From positions 1 to 12,706 of the forward strand of contig CANRDG010000046.1 in the NCBI GenBank assembly GCA_947629275.1: a stretch of 12,706 bases of DNA, in the 5' to 3' direction. Each line of letters begins with the position of its first letter. Within the stretch, counting starts at the first letter, position 1. Below, one piece after another: positions 6,244-12,706 of this stretch. A model generated the notes under the pieces. It ran no database searches and had not been told where the DNA came from. It was given only the letters and a program-made list of their open reading frames with translations. The stretch is from an uncultured Clostridia bacterium (lineage in GTDB: Bacteria; Bacillota; Clostridia; Oscillospirales; Ruminococcaceae). Both the position numbers and the translations under genes were made by a program.

Positions 6244-7254
6244 GTGAAATATATAACTCTGGGAAATTCGCAGCTTAAAGTTTCGCGTATCTGCATGGGC
6301 TGTATGGGCTTTGGCAACGCTGCCACAGGTCAGCACAGCTGGACTCTGGACGAGGCACAGACACGCGAGATAATAAAGCACGCTCTTGAGATGGGCATTA
6401 ACTTTTATGATACCGCGATAGCTTATCAAAACGGCACGAGCGAGCAGTTTGTGGGCAAGGCTCTGCGCGACTTTGCAAAGCGTGATGACTATGTGATAGC
6501 TACCAAGTTCACGCCGCGCACGCAGCAGGAGATAGACGAAAACGTCAGCGGTCAGCAGCATATTGCAAATTATCTCGACCAAAGCCTTAAAAATCTCGGA
6601 ATGGACTATGTTGACCTGTATATATATCATATGTGGGACTACCATACGCCCATGGAGGAGATAATGGAGGGCCTGCATAATGCCGCGAAAGCTGGAAAAG
6701 CACGATATATCGGCATTTCAAACTGCTTTGCGTGGCAGCTTGCAAAGGCGAATTTCTATGCCCGTGAAAACGGTCTGACCGAATTTGTGTCGGTGCAGGG
6801 GCATTATAATCTTATCTTCCGTGAGGAGGAGCGCGAGATGTCGCCTTTCTGCAAAGACCAAAATATTGCCATGACACCCTACAGCGCGCTTGCAGGCGGC
6901 AGACTTTCAAAACGTCAAGGCGAAACTTCAAAACGTCTTGCGGAGGATTCATATGCAAAATTCAAATATGATGCAACGGCCGAAGCAGACGGGAAAATAA
7001 TTCGCCGCGTTGAAGAACTTGCAGACAAAAGAGGCGTTTCTATGACGGAAATTTCTCTTGCATGGCTGCTTACAAAAGTCACATCTCCTGTGGTCGGCGC
7101 AACAAAGTTTTCACACGTTGACGGCGCAGTAAAGGCTGTGGAGTTAGTCCTTTCGCAAGAAGAAATTGATTATCTTGAAGAGCTTTATGTGCCGCACGCT
7201 TTGGTCGGCGTCATGGCGCAGAACGGCAAACAAAAAGCAGGTAATGTAGTTTAA
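6244..7254 (+). CDS. Aldo/keto reductase
   Basis: A 336-residue NADPH-dependent aldehyde/ketone reductase of the AKR superfamily, cytoplasmic. I place the start at GTG 6244: AGGGAGG (6229-6235) is 8 bases upstream, whereas a longer frame from ATG 6199 would run through the P2 -10. With this start the catalytic tetrad is Asp56, Tyr61 (DTAIAY), Lys88 (IATKF) and His129 (YIYHMW). The NADPH-binding C-terminal part includes WLLTKVTSPVVGATKFSHVD. It resembles the YajO/IolS-like group by overall layout; the substrate cannot be told. It is the first gene of an operon with a GNAT acetyltransferase and a CMD-cupin protein. The P2 promoter shares the putative LysR box of the flavodoxin operon, suggesting co-regulation. 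Confidence 0.92.
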   Translation: MKYITLGNSQLKVSRICMGCMGFGNAATGQHSWTLDEAQTREIIKHALEMGINFYDTAIAYQNGTSEQFVGKALRDFAKRDDYVIATKFTPRTQQEIDENVSGQQHIANYLDQSLKNLGMDYVDLYIYHMWDYHTPMEEIMEGLHNAAKAGKARYIGISNCFAWQLAKANFYARENGLTEFVSVQGHYNLIFREEEREMSPFCKDQNIAMTPYSALAGGRLSKRQGETSKRLAEDSYAKFKYDATAEADGKIIRRVEELADKRGVSMTEISLAWLLTKVTSPVVGATKFSHVDGAVKAVELVLSQEEIDYLEELYVPHALVGVMAQNGKQKAGNVV

Positions 7255-7284
7255 ACCGCTTCACTGTGATATGAGGAGGAATTT

Positions 7285-7737
7285 ATGACGGAAATATACG
7301 CCATGTCTTATGGGCACAAATATTGGGAAGAAACTAAGGCTTTTGCCGCAAACTGCTCATGGAGTGCCGGACCTTATTTGTCACAAAAAATGGCAAGCAA
7401 TGAATTTAAAGAATGGGAAAGAGTATTTTTCGCCGTTGAAAACGAAAAAGTGGTGGGCTATTGTACTTTTGTAGAGAAAGATGAGCTTTCGCCGCAATAT
7501 GATTTCACACCGTTTATAGGTTTTGTTTTTGTTGACGAGCAATATCGCGGCAAAAGAATTTCGCAATTATTGATAGATAACGCGGCTTCTTACGCGCGCG
7601 AAATAGGGTATCAAAAAATATATATTATGAGCGGTGAAATTGGATTATATGAAAAATACGGTTTTATAAAGCTCGGAGATTACGAAACGATATACGGTAC
7701 AACCGATCAACTATTTGTCAAGTCATTAAATACTTAA
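7285..7737 (+). CDS. GNAT family N-acetyltransferase
   Basis: A 150-residue single-domain acetyltransferase of usual GNAT length. The acetyl-CoA pyrophosphate-binding loop is QYRGKRISQLLIDNA at about residues 91-105 (Q/RxxGxG/A type). IGFVFVDEQ just before it is the beta-4 strand, and YEKYGFIKLGDYE is the conserved GNAT ending. A GAGGAGGAATTT ribosome site precedes the ATG. It is the middle gene of the P2 operon, 30 bases after the reductase and 17 before the CMD-cupin gene. The acceptor substrate (small molecule, amine or protein) cannot be predicted. Base composition is somewhat richer in A/T than its neighbours, which may hint at separate origin. Confidence 0.92.
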   Translation: MTEIYAMSYGHKYWEETKAFAANCSWSAGPYLSQKMASNEFKEWERVFFAVENEKVVGYCTFVEKDELSPQYDFTPFIGFVFVDEQYRGKRISQLLIDNAASYAREIGYQKIYIMSGEIGLYEKYGFIKLGDYETIYGTTDQLFVKSLNT

Positions 7738-7754
7738 AATAAGGAGGATATACC

Positions 7755-8504
7755 ATGGAAAAAATCACACAAACAGCCGGCAGAGATCAGCTTGGCAACT
7801 TCGCGCCCGATTTTGCACACTTCAATGACGATGTGCTTTTTGGCGAAAACTGGAACAATCAGGACATTGACCTGAAAACAAGATGTATCATAACGGTGGT
7901 CGCGCTGATGAGTTCTGGCATTACAGATACGTCGCTTGTGTATCATCTTGAAAACGCAAAAGCGCACGGCGTTTCCCGCACCGAAATAGCGGCAATTGTT
8001 ACCCATGTCGGCTTTTATGTAGGCTGGCCGAAGGCTTGGGCGGTGTTCCGCATGGCAAAAGATGTCTGGAAAGACGAGGAACTTTCCGAAAAAGACAAGT
8101 ATCAGAACACTATCCTGTTCCCGATAGGCGCGCCGAATGACGGCTTTGCAAAGTTTTTTATCGGTCAGAGCTATTTAGCTCCCATTTCAAAAGAGCAGGT
8201 CGGAATTTTCAATGTAACTTTCGAGCCCAAATGCCGCAACAACTGGCATATTCATCATGCCGATAATGGCGGCGGACAGATACTTATCTGCATTGGCGGC
8301 AGAGGATACTATCAGGAATGGGGCAGGGAAGCGGTCGAAATGAATGTTGGCGACTGTATCAACATTCCTGCCGGTGTAAAGCATTGGCATGGCGCCGCGC
8401 CCGACAGCTGGTTTTCTCACCTTGCAATTGAAGTGCCGGGCGAGAATACCTCAAACGAGTGGCTCGAACCCGTTGACGATAAACAGTACGGCGTTTTGAA
8501 GTAA
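7755..8504 (+). CDS. Carboxymuconolactone decarboxylase-cupin fusion protein
   Basis: A 249-residue two-domain protein. Residues about 20-105 are an AhpD/CMD-type helical domain (TRCIITVVALMSSG with Cys44; IAAIVTHVGFYVGWPKA with His84). It lacks the CxxC pair of AhpD peroxidase partners, so it is nearer to the decarboxylase-like group. Residues about 130-235 are a cupin barrel: HIHH at 165-168 supplies motif 1 and PAGVKHWHGA with His210 and His212 supplies motif 2, likely binding a metal. Such fusions are common in clostridial and enterobacterial genomes, often beside aldo/keto reductases and flavodoxins, but their reaction is not established. AAGGAGG precedes the ATG. Last gene of the P2 operon, followed by a strong terminator. 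Confidence 0.9.
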   Translation: MEKITQTAGRDQLGNFAPDFAHFNDDVLFGENWNNQDIDLKTRCIITVVALMSSGITDTSLVYHLENAKAHGVSRTEIAAIVTHVGFYVGWPKAWAVFRMAKDVWKDEELSEKDKYQNTILFPIGAPNDGFAKFFIGQSYLAPISKEQVGIFNVTFEPKCRNNWHIHHADNGGGQILICIGGRGYYQEWGREAVEMNVGDCINIPAGVKHWHGAAPDSWFSHLAIEVPGENTSNEWLEPVDDKQYGVLK

Positions 8505-8528
8505 CGAAAACCTTACATATACAAACAC

Positions 8529-8556
8529 AGCCGGACAAATAACTGTCCGGCTTTTT
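8529..8556 (+). terminator. Rho-independent terminator of the aldo/keto reductase operon
   Basis: AGCCGGACA (8529-8537) pairs perfectly with TGTCCGGCT (8544-8552) across a 6-base loop and is followed by T residues to 8556. It lies between convergent genes; the minus-strand side has only a weak T-rich tail (TGTGTTTGT), so it may also help end the AraC transcript. Confidence 0.9.
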
Positions 8557-8560
8557 GTAC

Positions 8561-9391
8561 TCATTTTTTCTCGTATAACTGTTCTTTGTATGCCGTGGGT
8601 GAAGTGCCGTTATGTCTTTTGAAGACTGTGCTGAAATATCCCGAATCATGAAACCCGCAGCGAGCAGCGGTTTCAGCAACAGAGCAGCCCTCATGCAGCA
8701 GTCGCGCAGCCTCTTCAAGACGTCTGTTTGTCAAAAAATCATTCGGGCGCATATTCAGCGTACTTTTGAAAAGTCGGCAAAAATGCTGCGGCGTAACGTT
8801 AATAAGCTCCGCAAGATAACTCATCGGAATGTCCTGCGCATAATTGTCGCTCATGTATTTCAAAGCAGGGAAAAGCGCCGAAAGATGACGGCTTTTCGCC
8901 TTGTCCTCATCGGTCGTTATAAGTCTGCGCAGCGCAAGGATATATTCATAAAGCAGCCCCGAACAGGTGTAGCCGCTGTAAACAATGTCATTTTTCTGCG
9001 ACTCAAACATTCTTTCAAACAGCTTTTCGGCTTCCGCGGTGTTGCAGTCAGAAATCACAATAGGTTCAACAAAGCCCAGTATTTCAAGCGTTTCATCACA
9101 GCTGCCGCCGTCAAAGCATACCCAGCGCACCTCCCAGATCTTCTCCTTTGGGTAGTATTCGTGCGCAATATTTTTTGGCAGAAAAACAAAACTTTTAGGT
9201 GCTATATCAAAACTCTTTCCGCTGCAGATAAGCACGCCCTCTCCCTCGGCACAAAAAAGTATCTGATGCCACATATAACCGCTGGGGCGGCATACGCGTT
9301 TTTGAAAACTGCTGCCTCCTATCCCTGTCAAATGAAAAGGCAATTTTGCAAGCGGCGGATCGTATGGATAAATACTTGTTTCAAGTTTCAC
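8561..9391 (-). CDS. AraC family transcriptional regulator
   Basis: A 276-residue regulator. Residues about 15-140 form the AraC-type cupin sensing domain (WHQILFCAEGEGVLICSGK, then FVFLPKNIAHEYYP). Residues about 175-276 are the two-helix-turn-helix AraC DNA-binding domain (MSYLAELINVTPQHFCRLFK and the signature FHDSGYFSTVFKRHNGTSPT). Start is GTG 9391, supported by AGGTGA at 9397-9402 with 5 bases of spacing; an ATG slightly upstream hits an immediate stop. It is divergent from the GH26-esterase lipoprotein genes, the usual layout for an AraC activator of a polysaccharide-use operon, so a manno-oligosaccharide effector is plausible (inference). Confidence 0.94.
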   Translation of the reverse strand: MKLETSIYPYDPPLAKLPFHLTGIGGSSFQKRVCRPSGYMWHQILFCAEGEGVLICSGKSFDIAPKSFVFLPKNIAHEYYPKEKIWEVRWVCFDGGSCDETLEILGFVEPIVISDCNTAEAEKLFERMFESQKNDIVYSGYTCSGLLYEYILALRRLITTDEDKAKSRHLSALFPALKYMSDNYAQDIPMSYLAELINVTPQHFCRLFKSTLNMRPNDFLTNRRLEEAARLLHEGCSVAETAARCGFHDSGYFSTVFKRHNGTSPTAYKEQLYEKK

Positions 9392-9409
9392 TTATTTCAC
9401 CTCATTTTT

Positions 9410-9438
9410 AATATAACAGAAAGCCGCACCAAAGTCAA
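9410..9438 (-). promoter_or_regulatory. Promoter of the AraC regulator gene
   Basis: On the minus strand TTGACT (9438-9433) and TATATT (9415-9410) lie 17 bases apart. The predicted start near 9403 leaves only about 12 bases before the GTG, so the Shine-Dalgarno would sit at the very 5' end of the message. Confidence 0.65.
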
Positions 9439-9554
9439 GTATATCTACAAATTTATCTTTTTGTTTAGAAGTGTAGACGTGAATTTATGCTTATTTATAA
9501 TTGTATATTTAAAATTTGAACATTATAAACTCTTGTGTTCTTCAGAATTTAATA
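9439..9554. other. AT-rich divergent intergenic region, no gene seen
   Basis: The stretch between the AraC promoter and promoter P3 is very AT-rich and holds no ORF with a ribosome site and no convincing hairpin. It is where an AraC-type operator for the mannanase operon would be expected, but I could not identify a clear direct repeat. Confidence 0.4.
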
Positions 9555-9583
9555 TTGAAATAATGAACATCGTATGCTACAAT
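9555..9583 (+). promoter_or_regulatory. Promoter P3 of the GH26-esterase operon
   Basis: TTGAAA at 9555-9560 and TACAAT at 9578-9583 with a 17-base spacer and a TGC extended -10. Predicted start about 9590. The 36 bases from 9555 are 30/36 identical to those from 963 (promoter P1), including 14 of 17 spacer bases. Confidence 0.65.
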
Positions 9584-9614
9584 AAAAGTATAAATTTAAA
9601 GCAAGGTGAAATTG

Positions 9615-10634
9615 ATGAAACATAGGATATTTGCAGTGGCAGCAGCTTTGATAATTGCTTCGTCAGCGCTTTCTTCATGCGGTAACAGTGATAGCAGCAG
9701 CGAAAATGCAACTGCCTCGCAGACTTCGCAAAGTGAAACAGTGCAGACGGAGAGCATAGAAAATACCGCTCCCACCGCTGCCGAGAGGAAAGACGCCCTC
9801 TATAATTATATCTGCGAAAACTTCGGCAAAACTATGCTGAGTTGTCAGCAGGAGTCAACGTGGATGGGCTCGCCCGATTACGAAATGGACTACATTGAGC
9901 AGACGACAGGCAAGCTTCCTGCCATGCGCGGTCTTGATTTTATGAACAACGATTTTGACGGTGTTGTCCAGCGAGCAAAGGAATGGGACGCAAAGGGCGG
10001 CATTGTAACTATCTGCTGGCACACGGGCATAAAGAGCAGCGGCTATCAGGAAAGCCTTGACGACAAGCCCGATTTCAGCAAGCTTCTGACCGAGGGCACA
10101 GATGAGTATAATACCCTTATGGAAAGCTGGGATAAGGCTGCGAAAGCCTTACAGCAGCTGCGAGATGCAGGCATACCCGTGCTTTGGCGACCATTTCACG
10201 AATTTGACGGTGCGTGGTTCTGGTGGGGCAAAGGCGGCAGCAAGAATTTCATAAAACTGTGGCAGCTTATGCATGATAAATTCACAAATGAGTACGGGCT
10301 CGATAACCTGATTTGGGTGCTCGGCTACTCGGGAGAGGTCAAGAACGGCTGGTATCCGGGCGATCAATATGTTGACATTATAGGCTCCGATACATACGAT
10401 AACAGCACAAACGTAAAGGCGTGGAAAAGGCTTGAAAAAGTTGCAGATAAGCCTATGGCGTTCCACGAGTGCGGCAACGTTCCGCCCGTAAGCGACTTTG
10501 AGCGCGACGGCGATATGTGGTCTTGGTTCATGATCTGGCACACAAACTTTATAACCGACAACAACAAAGAAAACCTCAAATTCGTTTATAACAGCGATAA
10601 GGTCATAACCCTTGACGAGGTGCCAAAATTTTAA
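9615..10634 (+). CDS. Glycoside hydrolase family 26 (beta-mannanase-like) lipoprotein
   Basis: A 339-residue surface-anchored hydrolase. I start at ATG 9615 because AAGGTGA at 9603-9609 is its ribosome site; the GTG inside that site (9606) is not a plausible start. Residues 1-22 are a lipoprotein signal ending in LSSC (Cys22), then a Ser/Thr/Gln-rich tether to about residue 50. The rest is a GH26 (beta/alpha)8 catalytic domain. Glu196 in WRPFHEFDGAWFWWG is the expected acid/base, and Glu285 in AFHECGN the expected nucleophile. GH26 enzymes cleave beta-1,4-mannan or related glucans outside the cell. It lies 12 bases before an esterase lipoprotein gene and divergent from an AraC regulator, suggesting degradation of acetylated mannan. 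No sugar transporter gene lies in the window. Family assignment is firm; substrate is inferred. Confidence 0.93.
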   Translation: MKHRIFAVAAALIIASSALSSCGNSDSSSENATASQTSQSETVQTESIENTAPTAAERKDALYNYICENFGKTMLSCQQESTWMGSPDYEMDYIEQTTGKLPAMRGLDFMNNDFDGVVQRAKEWDAKGGIVTICWHTGIKSSGYQESLDDKPDFSKLLTEGTDEYNTLMESWDKAAKALQQLRDAGIPVLWRPFHEFDGAWFWWGKGGSKNFIKLWQLMHDKFTNEYGLDNLIWVLGYSGEVKNGWYPGDQYVDIIGSDTYDNSTNVKAWKRLEKVADKPMAFHECGNVPPVSDFERDGDMWSWFMIWHTNFITDNNKENLKFVYNSDKVITLDEVPKF

Positions 10635-10646
10635 CGGAGGATAAGT

Positions 10647-11633
10647 ATGAAGTTTTTAAAAAGTATATGTTTTTCAGCCGCCGTGATGCTCATTATTTCT
10701 TCGTGCGGAAACGCATCGCAGTCGTCTCATGAATCGGGCGATTCGCAAACTACAACCACGCAGCAGACAGATTCGGTGCAGCAGACTGAAACATCGCAGC
10801 AGGAGGTGAGCGGCATGGCAAAGTATGAAGATATGATAGTCGAAATGCCTCCTGAGGGGTATGACAAGCCGCGCGATGGTGTAACGTACCCCGAGTTTCA
10901 AAAGTTCACATATTATTCGCAAACAGCAGGGCGCGATACCAAGGTGAATATTTTGCTCCCTGCGGATTATTCCGAGGACAAAGAATACCCCGTTTTGTAT
11001 ATACTGCACGGCTTTTGGGACAACGAGGACTGGATGGCGCGCAGTACCGTGGCTCTCAGCCGCATACTTACGAATTTGCAGCAAGACGGCGAGGCAGAGG
11101 AAATGATAGTCGTGCTGCCGTACATCTTTTGCAGTAAAGATATGCAGTACTGTACGGGCATGGACCTTGCCAACAGCCTTGCCTACGACAACTTTATAAA
11201 TGACCTGACGACCGATCTTATGCCGCTTGTAGAAGAAAAATTTTCGGTGGCGAAGGGCAGGGAAAACACCGCGATCACGGGCTTTTCAATGGGCGGACGT
11301 GAATCGCTTTTCATAGGTCTTGAGCACCCCGAGCTCTTCGGCTATATCGGAGCTGTATGCCCGGCTCCCGGTCTTGTGCCTGTCAGCGGCTCGGCTATGC
11401 ACCCGGGGCAGCTGCAGCCCGAGGATATGAAATTTCCCGACGAAAAACCATATGCACTGCTTATAAGTTCTTCAAAGTCTGACGGCACAGTGGGTAGTTT
11501 TCCGGACAGTTACCGAGATATATTCACCCAAAACGGAGAAGAATTTCTTTCGCACGTAATGCAAAGCACAGGTCATGACCACACAAGCGTCAAGCCGCAT
11601 CTGTACAACTTTTTCCGCATAATATTCAAATAA
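10647..11633 (+). CDS. Esterase D/CE1-like alpha/beta-hydrolase lipoprotein
   Basis: A 328-residue exported esterase. Residues 1-20 form a lipoprotein signal (LIISSC, Cys20), followed by a Thr/Gln/Ser-rich tether to about residue 55. The catalytic domain is an alpha/beta hydrolase of the esterase D/feruloyl-esterase type: VLYILHGFWDNEDW near the oxyanion region, nucleophile Ser214 in GFSMGG, probable acid Asp279 (SKSDGT) and His310 in TGHDHTSV. GGAGG at 10636-10640 with 6 bases of spacing supports ATG 10647. It is co-transcribed with the GH26 mannanase, so removal of acetyl groups (or less likely feruloyl groups) from mannan-containing hemicellulose is the best guess. A bidirectional terminator follows. 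Substrate is not visible from sequence. Confidence 0.9.
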   Translation: MKFLKSICFSAAVMLIISSCGNASQSSHESGDSQTTTTQQTDSVQQTETSQQEVSGMAKYEDMIVEMPPEGYDKPRDGVTYPEFQKFTYYSQTAGRDTKVNILLPADYSEDKEYPVLYILHGFWDNEDWMARSTVALSRILTNLQQDGEAEEMIVVLPYIFCSKDMQYCTGMDLANSLAYDNFINDLTTDLMPLVEEKFSVAKGRENTAITGFSMGGRESLFIGLEHPELFGYIGAVCPAPGLVPVSGSAMHPGQLQPEDMKFPDEKPYALLISSSKSDGTVGSFPDSYRDIFTQNGEEFLSHVMQSTGHDHTSVKPHLYNFFRIIFK

Positions 11634-11635
11634 AA

Positions 11636-11662
11636 CGTGAGAGTTTAAGCTCTCACGCTTTT
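11636..11662. terminator. Bidirectional terminator between the esterase and MBL-fold genes
   Basis: CGTGAGAG (11636-11643) pairs with CTCTCACG (11650-11657) across a 6-base loop, followed by CTTTT on the + strand and preceded by AAAA, giving T residues on the - strand as well. It begins three bases after the esterase stop and ends just before the stop of the convergent hydrolase gene. Confidence 0.88.
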
Positions 11663-11663
11663 A

Positions 11664-12578
11664 TTATTCGCAGTTTTCCCACCATCGGTCGTGGTAATTT
11701 TCATGTCTGCTCAGAAGCATCGTTTCACCTATTTTCGGTGTAACTATTTCAATGTCGTTTGCCTCACACGCTGCCGTCAAACGCTGCGCAGGGTCGTCCC
11801 AACCGTGGTCAGATAGCACAAACGCGCCCCAGTGTATCGGCATTACAACTTCCGCACCCAGCGTTTCAGCCGCCAATTCGCTCTCCTCGGGCAGCATATG
11901 CCAGTAGTGCCAGTTGATATTGTACTGTCCGCAGTCGGGCAAAAACAGGTCAAAATCGCCGAACCGCTTGTGTATCTCCTCAAAATGTCCGCCGTAGCCC
12001 GTGTCGCCGCTGTCGTAAACCTGATGATTTTCATCTTTCAGCACCCAAGAACAGAAAAGCGTCGTCTGCTGATTGTCAAGCGCTCTGCCCGACTTGTGAT
12101 TAGACGGCGTGCAGGTAACTTGCAAACCACCAAGATCAAAGCTTTCCCACCATGCAAGCTCCGTCACCTTGTCGTCCCCGGCTATCCAGCGCTTTATGTG
12201 CTTTTCAATGCCCAGCGGCACTATGTAATGCGCGGTCTTGCTTTCAAGTTGTTTTATCGTCGCCATGTCAAGGTGGTCGTAATGGTCGTGCGTTATCAGC
12301 ACCGCATCTATCTGTGGCAGGTCGTCAACAGTTATCGGCGGCTGCGTGTACCGCTTCGGGCCTATCCACTGCACAGGCGATGAACGTTCGCTGAAAACAG
12401 GGTCTACCAGTATGTTTTTGCCGCCCATTTGTATGAGTAAGCTAGAGTGTCCCAGCCAAGTTACGGCAACATCATCAGGCTGCGCTTTTGTGAGATCGGG
12501 CGTTTCTGTCGGCAGGTTTTCTTTCGGTACGGTTTCTTTTTTAGATACCCTGTTGTCCGCCGATACGCCGTCTATCAC
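11664..12578 (-). CDS. MBL-fold metallo-hydrolase (NAPE-PLD/UlaG-like), probably 5'-truncated
   Basis: At least 304 residues from the first in-frame start, GTG 12578. Core motifs of the metallo-beta-lactamase fold are VTWLGHSSLLIQ at 39-50, VDPVFSERSSPV, the metal site THDHYDHLD (His97, His99, Asp101, His102), SGDTGYGG with a bridging Asp, and HWGAF near the C-terminus. The layout matches the NAPE-PLD-like/UlaG-like group of hydrolases acting on phosphoesters or lactones; the substrate is unknown. GTG 12578 has no ribosome site. The frame stays open upstream to 12629 and encodes YYDGEHFIYP, which looks like the conserved beginning of this family. It then meets the probable IS end, with no start codon before the in-frame stop at 12648-12650. 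The gene is therefore likely decapitated, and may be expressed only weakly or not at all. Confidence 0.85.
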   Translation of the reverse strand: MIDGVSADNRVSKKETVPKENLPTETPDLTKAQPDDVAVTWLGHSSLLIQMGGKNILVDPVFSERSSPVQWIGPKRYTQPPITVDDLPQIDAVLITHDHYDHLDMATIKQLESKTAHYIVPLGIEKHIKRWIAGDDKVTELAWWESFDLGGLQVTCTPSNHKSGRALDNQQTTLFCSWVLKDENHQVYDSGDTGYGGHFEEIHKRFGDFDLFLPDCGQYNINWHYWHMLPEESELAAETLGAEVVMPIHWGAFVLSDHGWDDPAQRLTAACEANDIEIVTPKIGETMLLSRHENYHDRWWENCE

Positions 12579-12629
12579 CCACTGCGACGGGTAAATAAAA
12601 TGCTCACCGTCATAGTATCCCTCCGCGCG
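12579..12629 (-). pseudogene. Upstream coding remnant of the MBL-fold hydrolase
   Basis: In frame with the hydrolase, these bases encode about 17 residues including YYDGEHFIYPSQW, similar to the YxDGxxFxNP start found in related hydrolases. No in-frame ATG, GTG or TTG precedes them. A GGAGGG near 12618-12623 followed by ATG 12613 lies in another frame and yields only 12 codons. I infer that the true start codon was separated from the gene by the mobile element. Confidence 0.5.
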
Positions 12630-12706
12630 TGATCTGCCCCCAAAAAGTTAGACAAAAATATAAGAATAAATATATGCAAAGCGACTAAGAATGAACTTGG
12701 TCGCTT
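12630..12706. mobile_element. Probable IS3-family insertion sequence terminus (partial, runs off window)
   Basis: The sequence beginning TGATCTGCCCCCAAAAAGTT resembles, from memory, the terminal inverted repeats of IS3-family (IS150-like) elements, which start with TG and often carry an AAAAAGTTAGACA core. The junction coincides with loss of the MBL gene's start. The transposase and the other end lie outside the window, so family and target duplication cannot be confirmed. Confidence 0.55.
12679..12706 (+). terminator. Strong hairpin inside the probable IS end
   Basis: AAGCGACTAAG (12679-12689) pairs with CTTGGTCGCTT (12696-12706) over 11 pairs with one G-U wobble and a 6-base loop. It reaches the window edge, so a following T tract cannot be seen. 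Such hairpins near IS ends can block transcription entering the transposase gene; here that role is inferred. Confidence 0.45.

Noticed and set aside
9606..9614. GTG 9606 as start of the GH26 gene
   Set aside because: This GTG is part of the AAGGTGA ribosome site of ATG 9615, which begins a standard lipoprotein signal.
8612..9625. Long + strand open frame of 337 codons opposite the AraC gene
   Set aside because: It is the antisense shadow of a clear AraC regulator; the translation is rich in Arg, Lys, Phe and His with no recognisable domain, it runs through the AraC promoter and P3, and it has no ribosome site.
11832..12383. Plus-strand frame of 183 codons opposite the MBL-fold gene
   Set aside because: Antisense to conserved metal-binding motifs, with no ribosome site and an Arg/Val-rich translation typical of shadows.
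12575..12613. Twelve-codon ORF from ATG 12613 with GGAGGG upstream
   Set aside because: Too short and out of frame with the hydrolase; the ribosome-site resemblance is probably chance within the remnant coding sequence.
1..12706. tRNA, rRNA, riboswitch or CRISPR arrays
   Set aside because: No cloverleaf-like genes, conserved rRNA segments, known riboswitch cores or regularly spaced repeats were recognised on either strand.

Overview
The window looks like chromosomal accessory DNA of a low-to-moderate-GC Firmicute, probably a gut or rumen clostridium of the Ruminococcus/Oscillospiraceae type. This is inferred from consensus AGGAGG ribosome binding sites, SigA-type promoters with 17-bp spacers, Gram-positive-style lipoproteins with Ser/Thr/Gln-rich linkers, a GH26 mannanase and protein resemblances. 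No rRNA, tRNA or CRISPR was seen, and no marker gene fixes the genus.

Region 1 (about 1-5086, + strand) is a redox cluster. A LysR regulator is followed by a strong promoter whose -10 lies inside the 5' arm of the lysR terminator hairpin. The operon then encodes a flavin reductase-like protein, a flavodoxin lipoprotein, an unusual 717-residue membrane protein (DUF4405 membrane domain, SUMF1/FGE-like domain, flavodoxin domain) and a flavodoxin-fold NAD(P)H:FMN oxidoreductase with four cysteines. Positive-inside reasoning puts the FGE-like and flavodoxin domains of the fusion outside the membrane, on the same side as the flavodoxin lipoprotein. The simplest reading is a haem/flavin route carrying electrons across the membrane to extracytoplasmic flavodoxins. 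This is the most novel element here.

Region 2 (5144-8556) holds a convergent DUF1848 protein with a radical-SAM-like C-terminal cysteine cluster. It is divergent from a three-gene operon: aldo/keto reductase, GNAT acetyltransferase, and a carboxymuconolactone decarboxylase-cupin fusion, ending in a clear terminator. The promoters of the Region 1 and Region 2 operons share a nearly identical element that fits a LysR T-N11-A box, and a third copy lies at 5101-5115. The LysR protein may therefore control both operons.

Region 3 (8561-11662) is a carbohydrate module: a divergent AraC regulator, a GH26 beta-mannanase lipoprotein and a CE1/esterase-D-like lipoprotein, closed by a bidirectional terminator. 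Its promoter is 30/36 identical to the flavin reductase operon promoter.

Region 4 (11664-12706, - strand) is a NAPE-PLD/UlaG-type metallo-beta-lactamase-fold hydrolase. Its 5' end appears to be cut off at about 12630 by what looks like the terminus of an IS3-type insertion sequence, which continues past the window edge and contains a strong hairpin.
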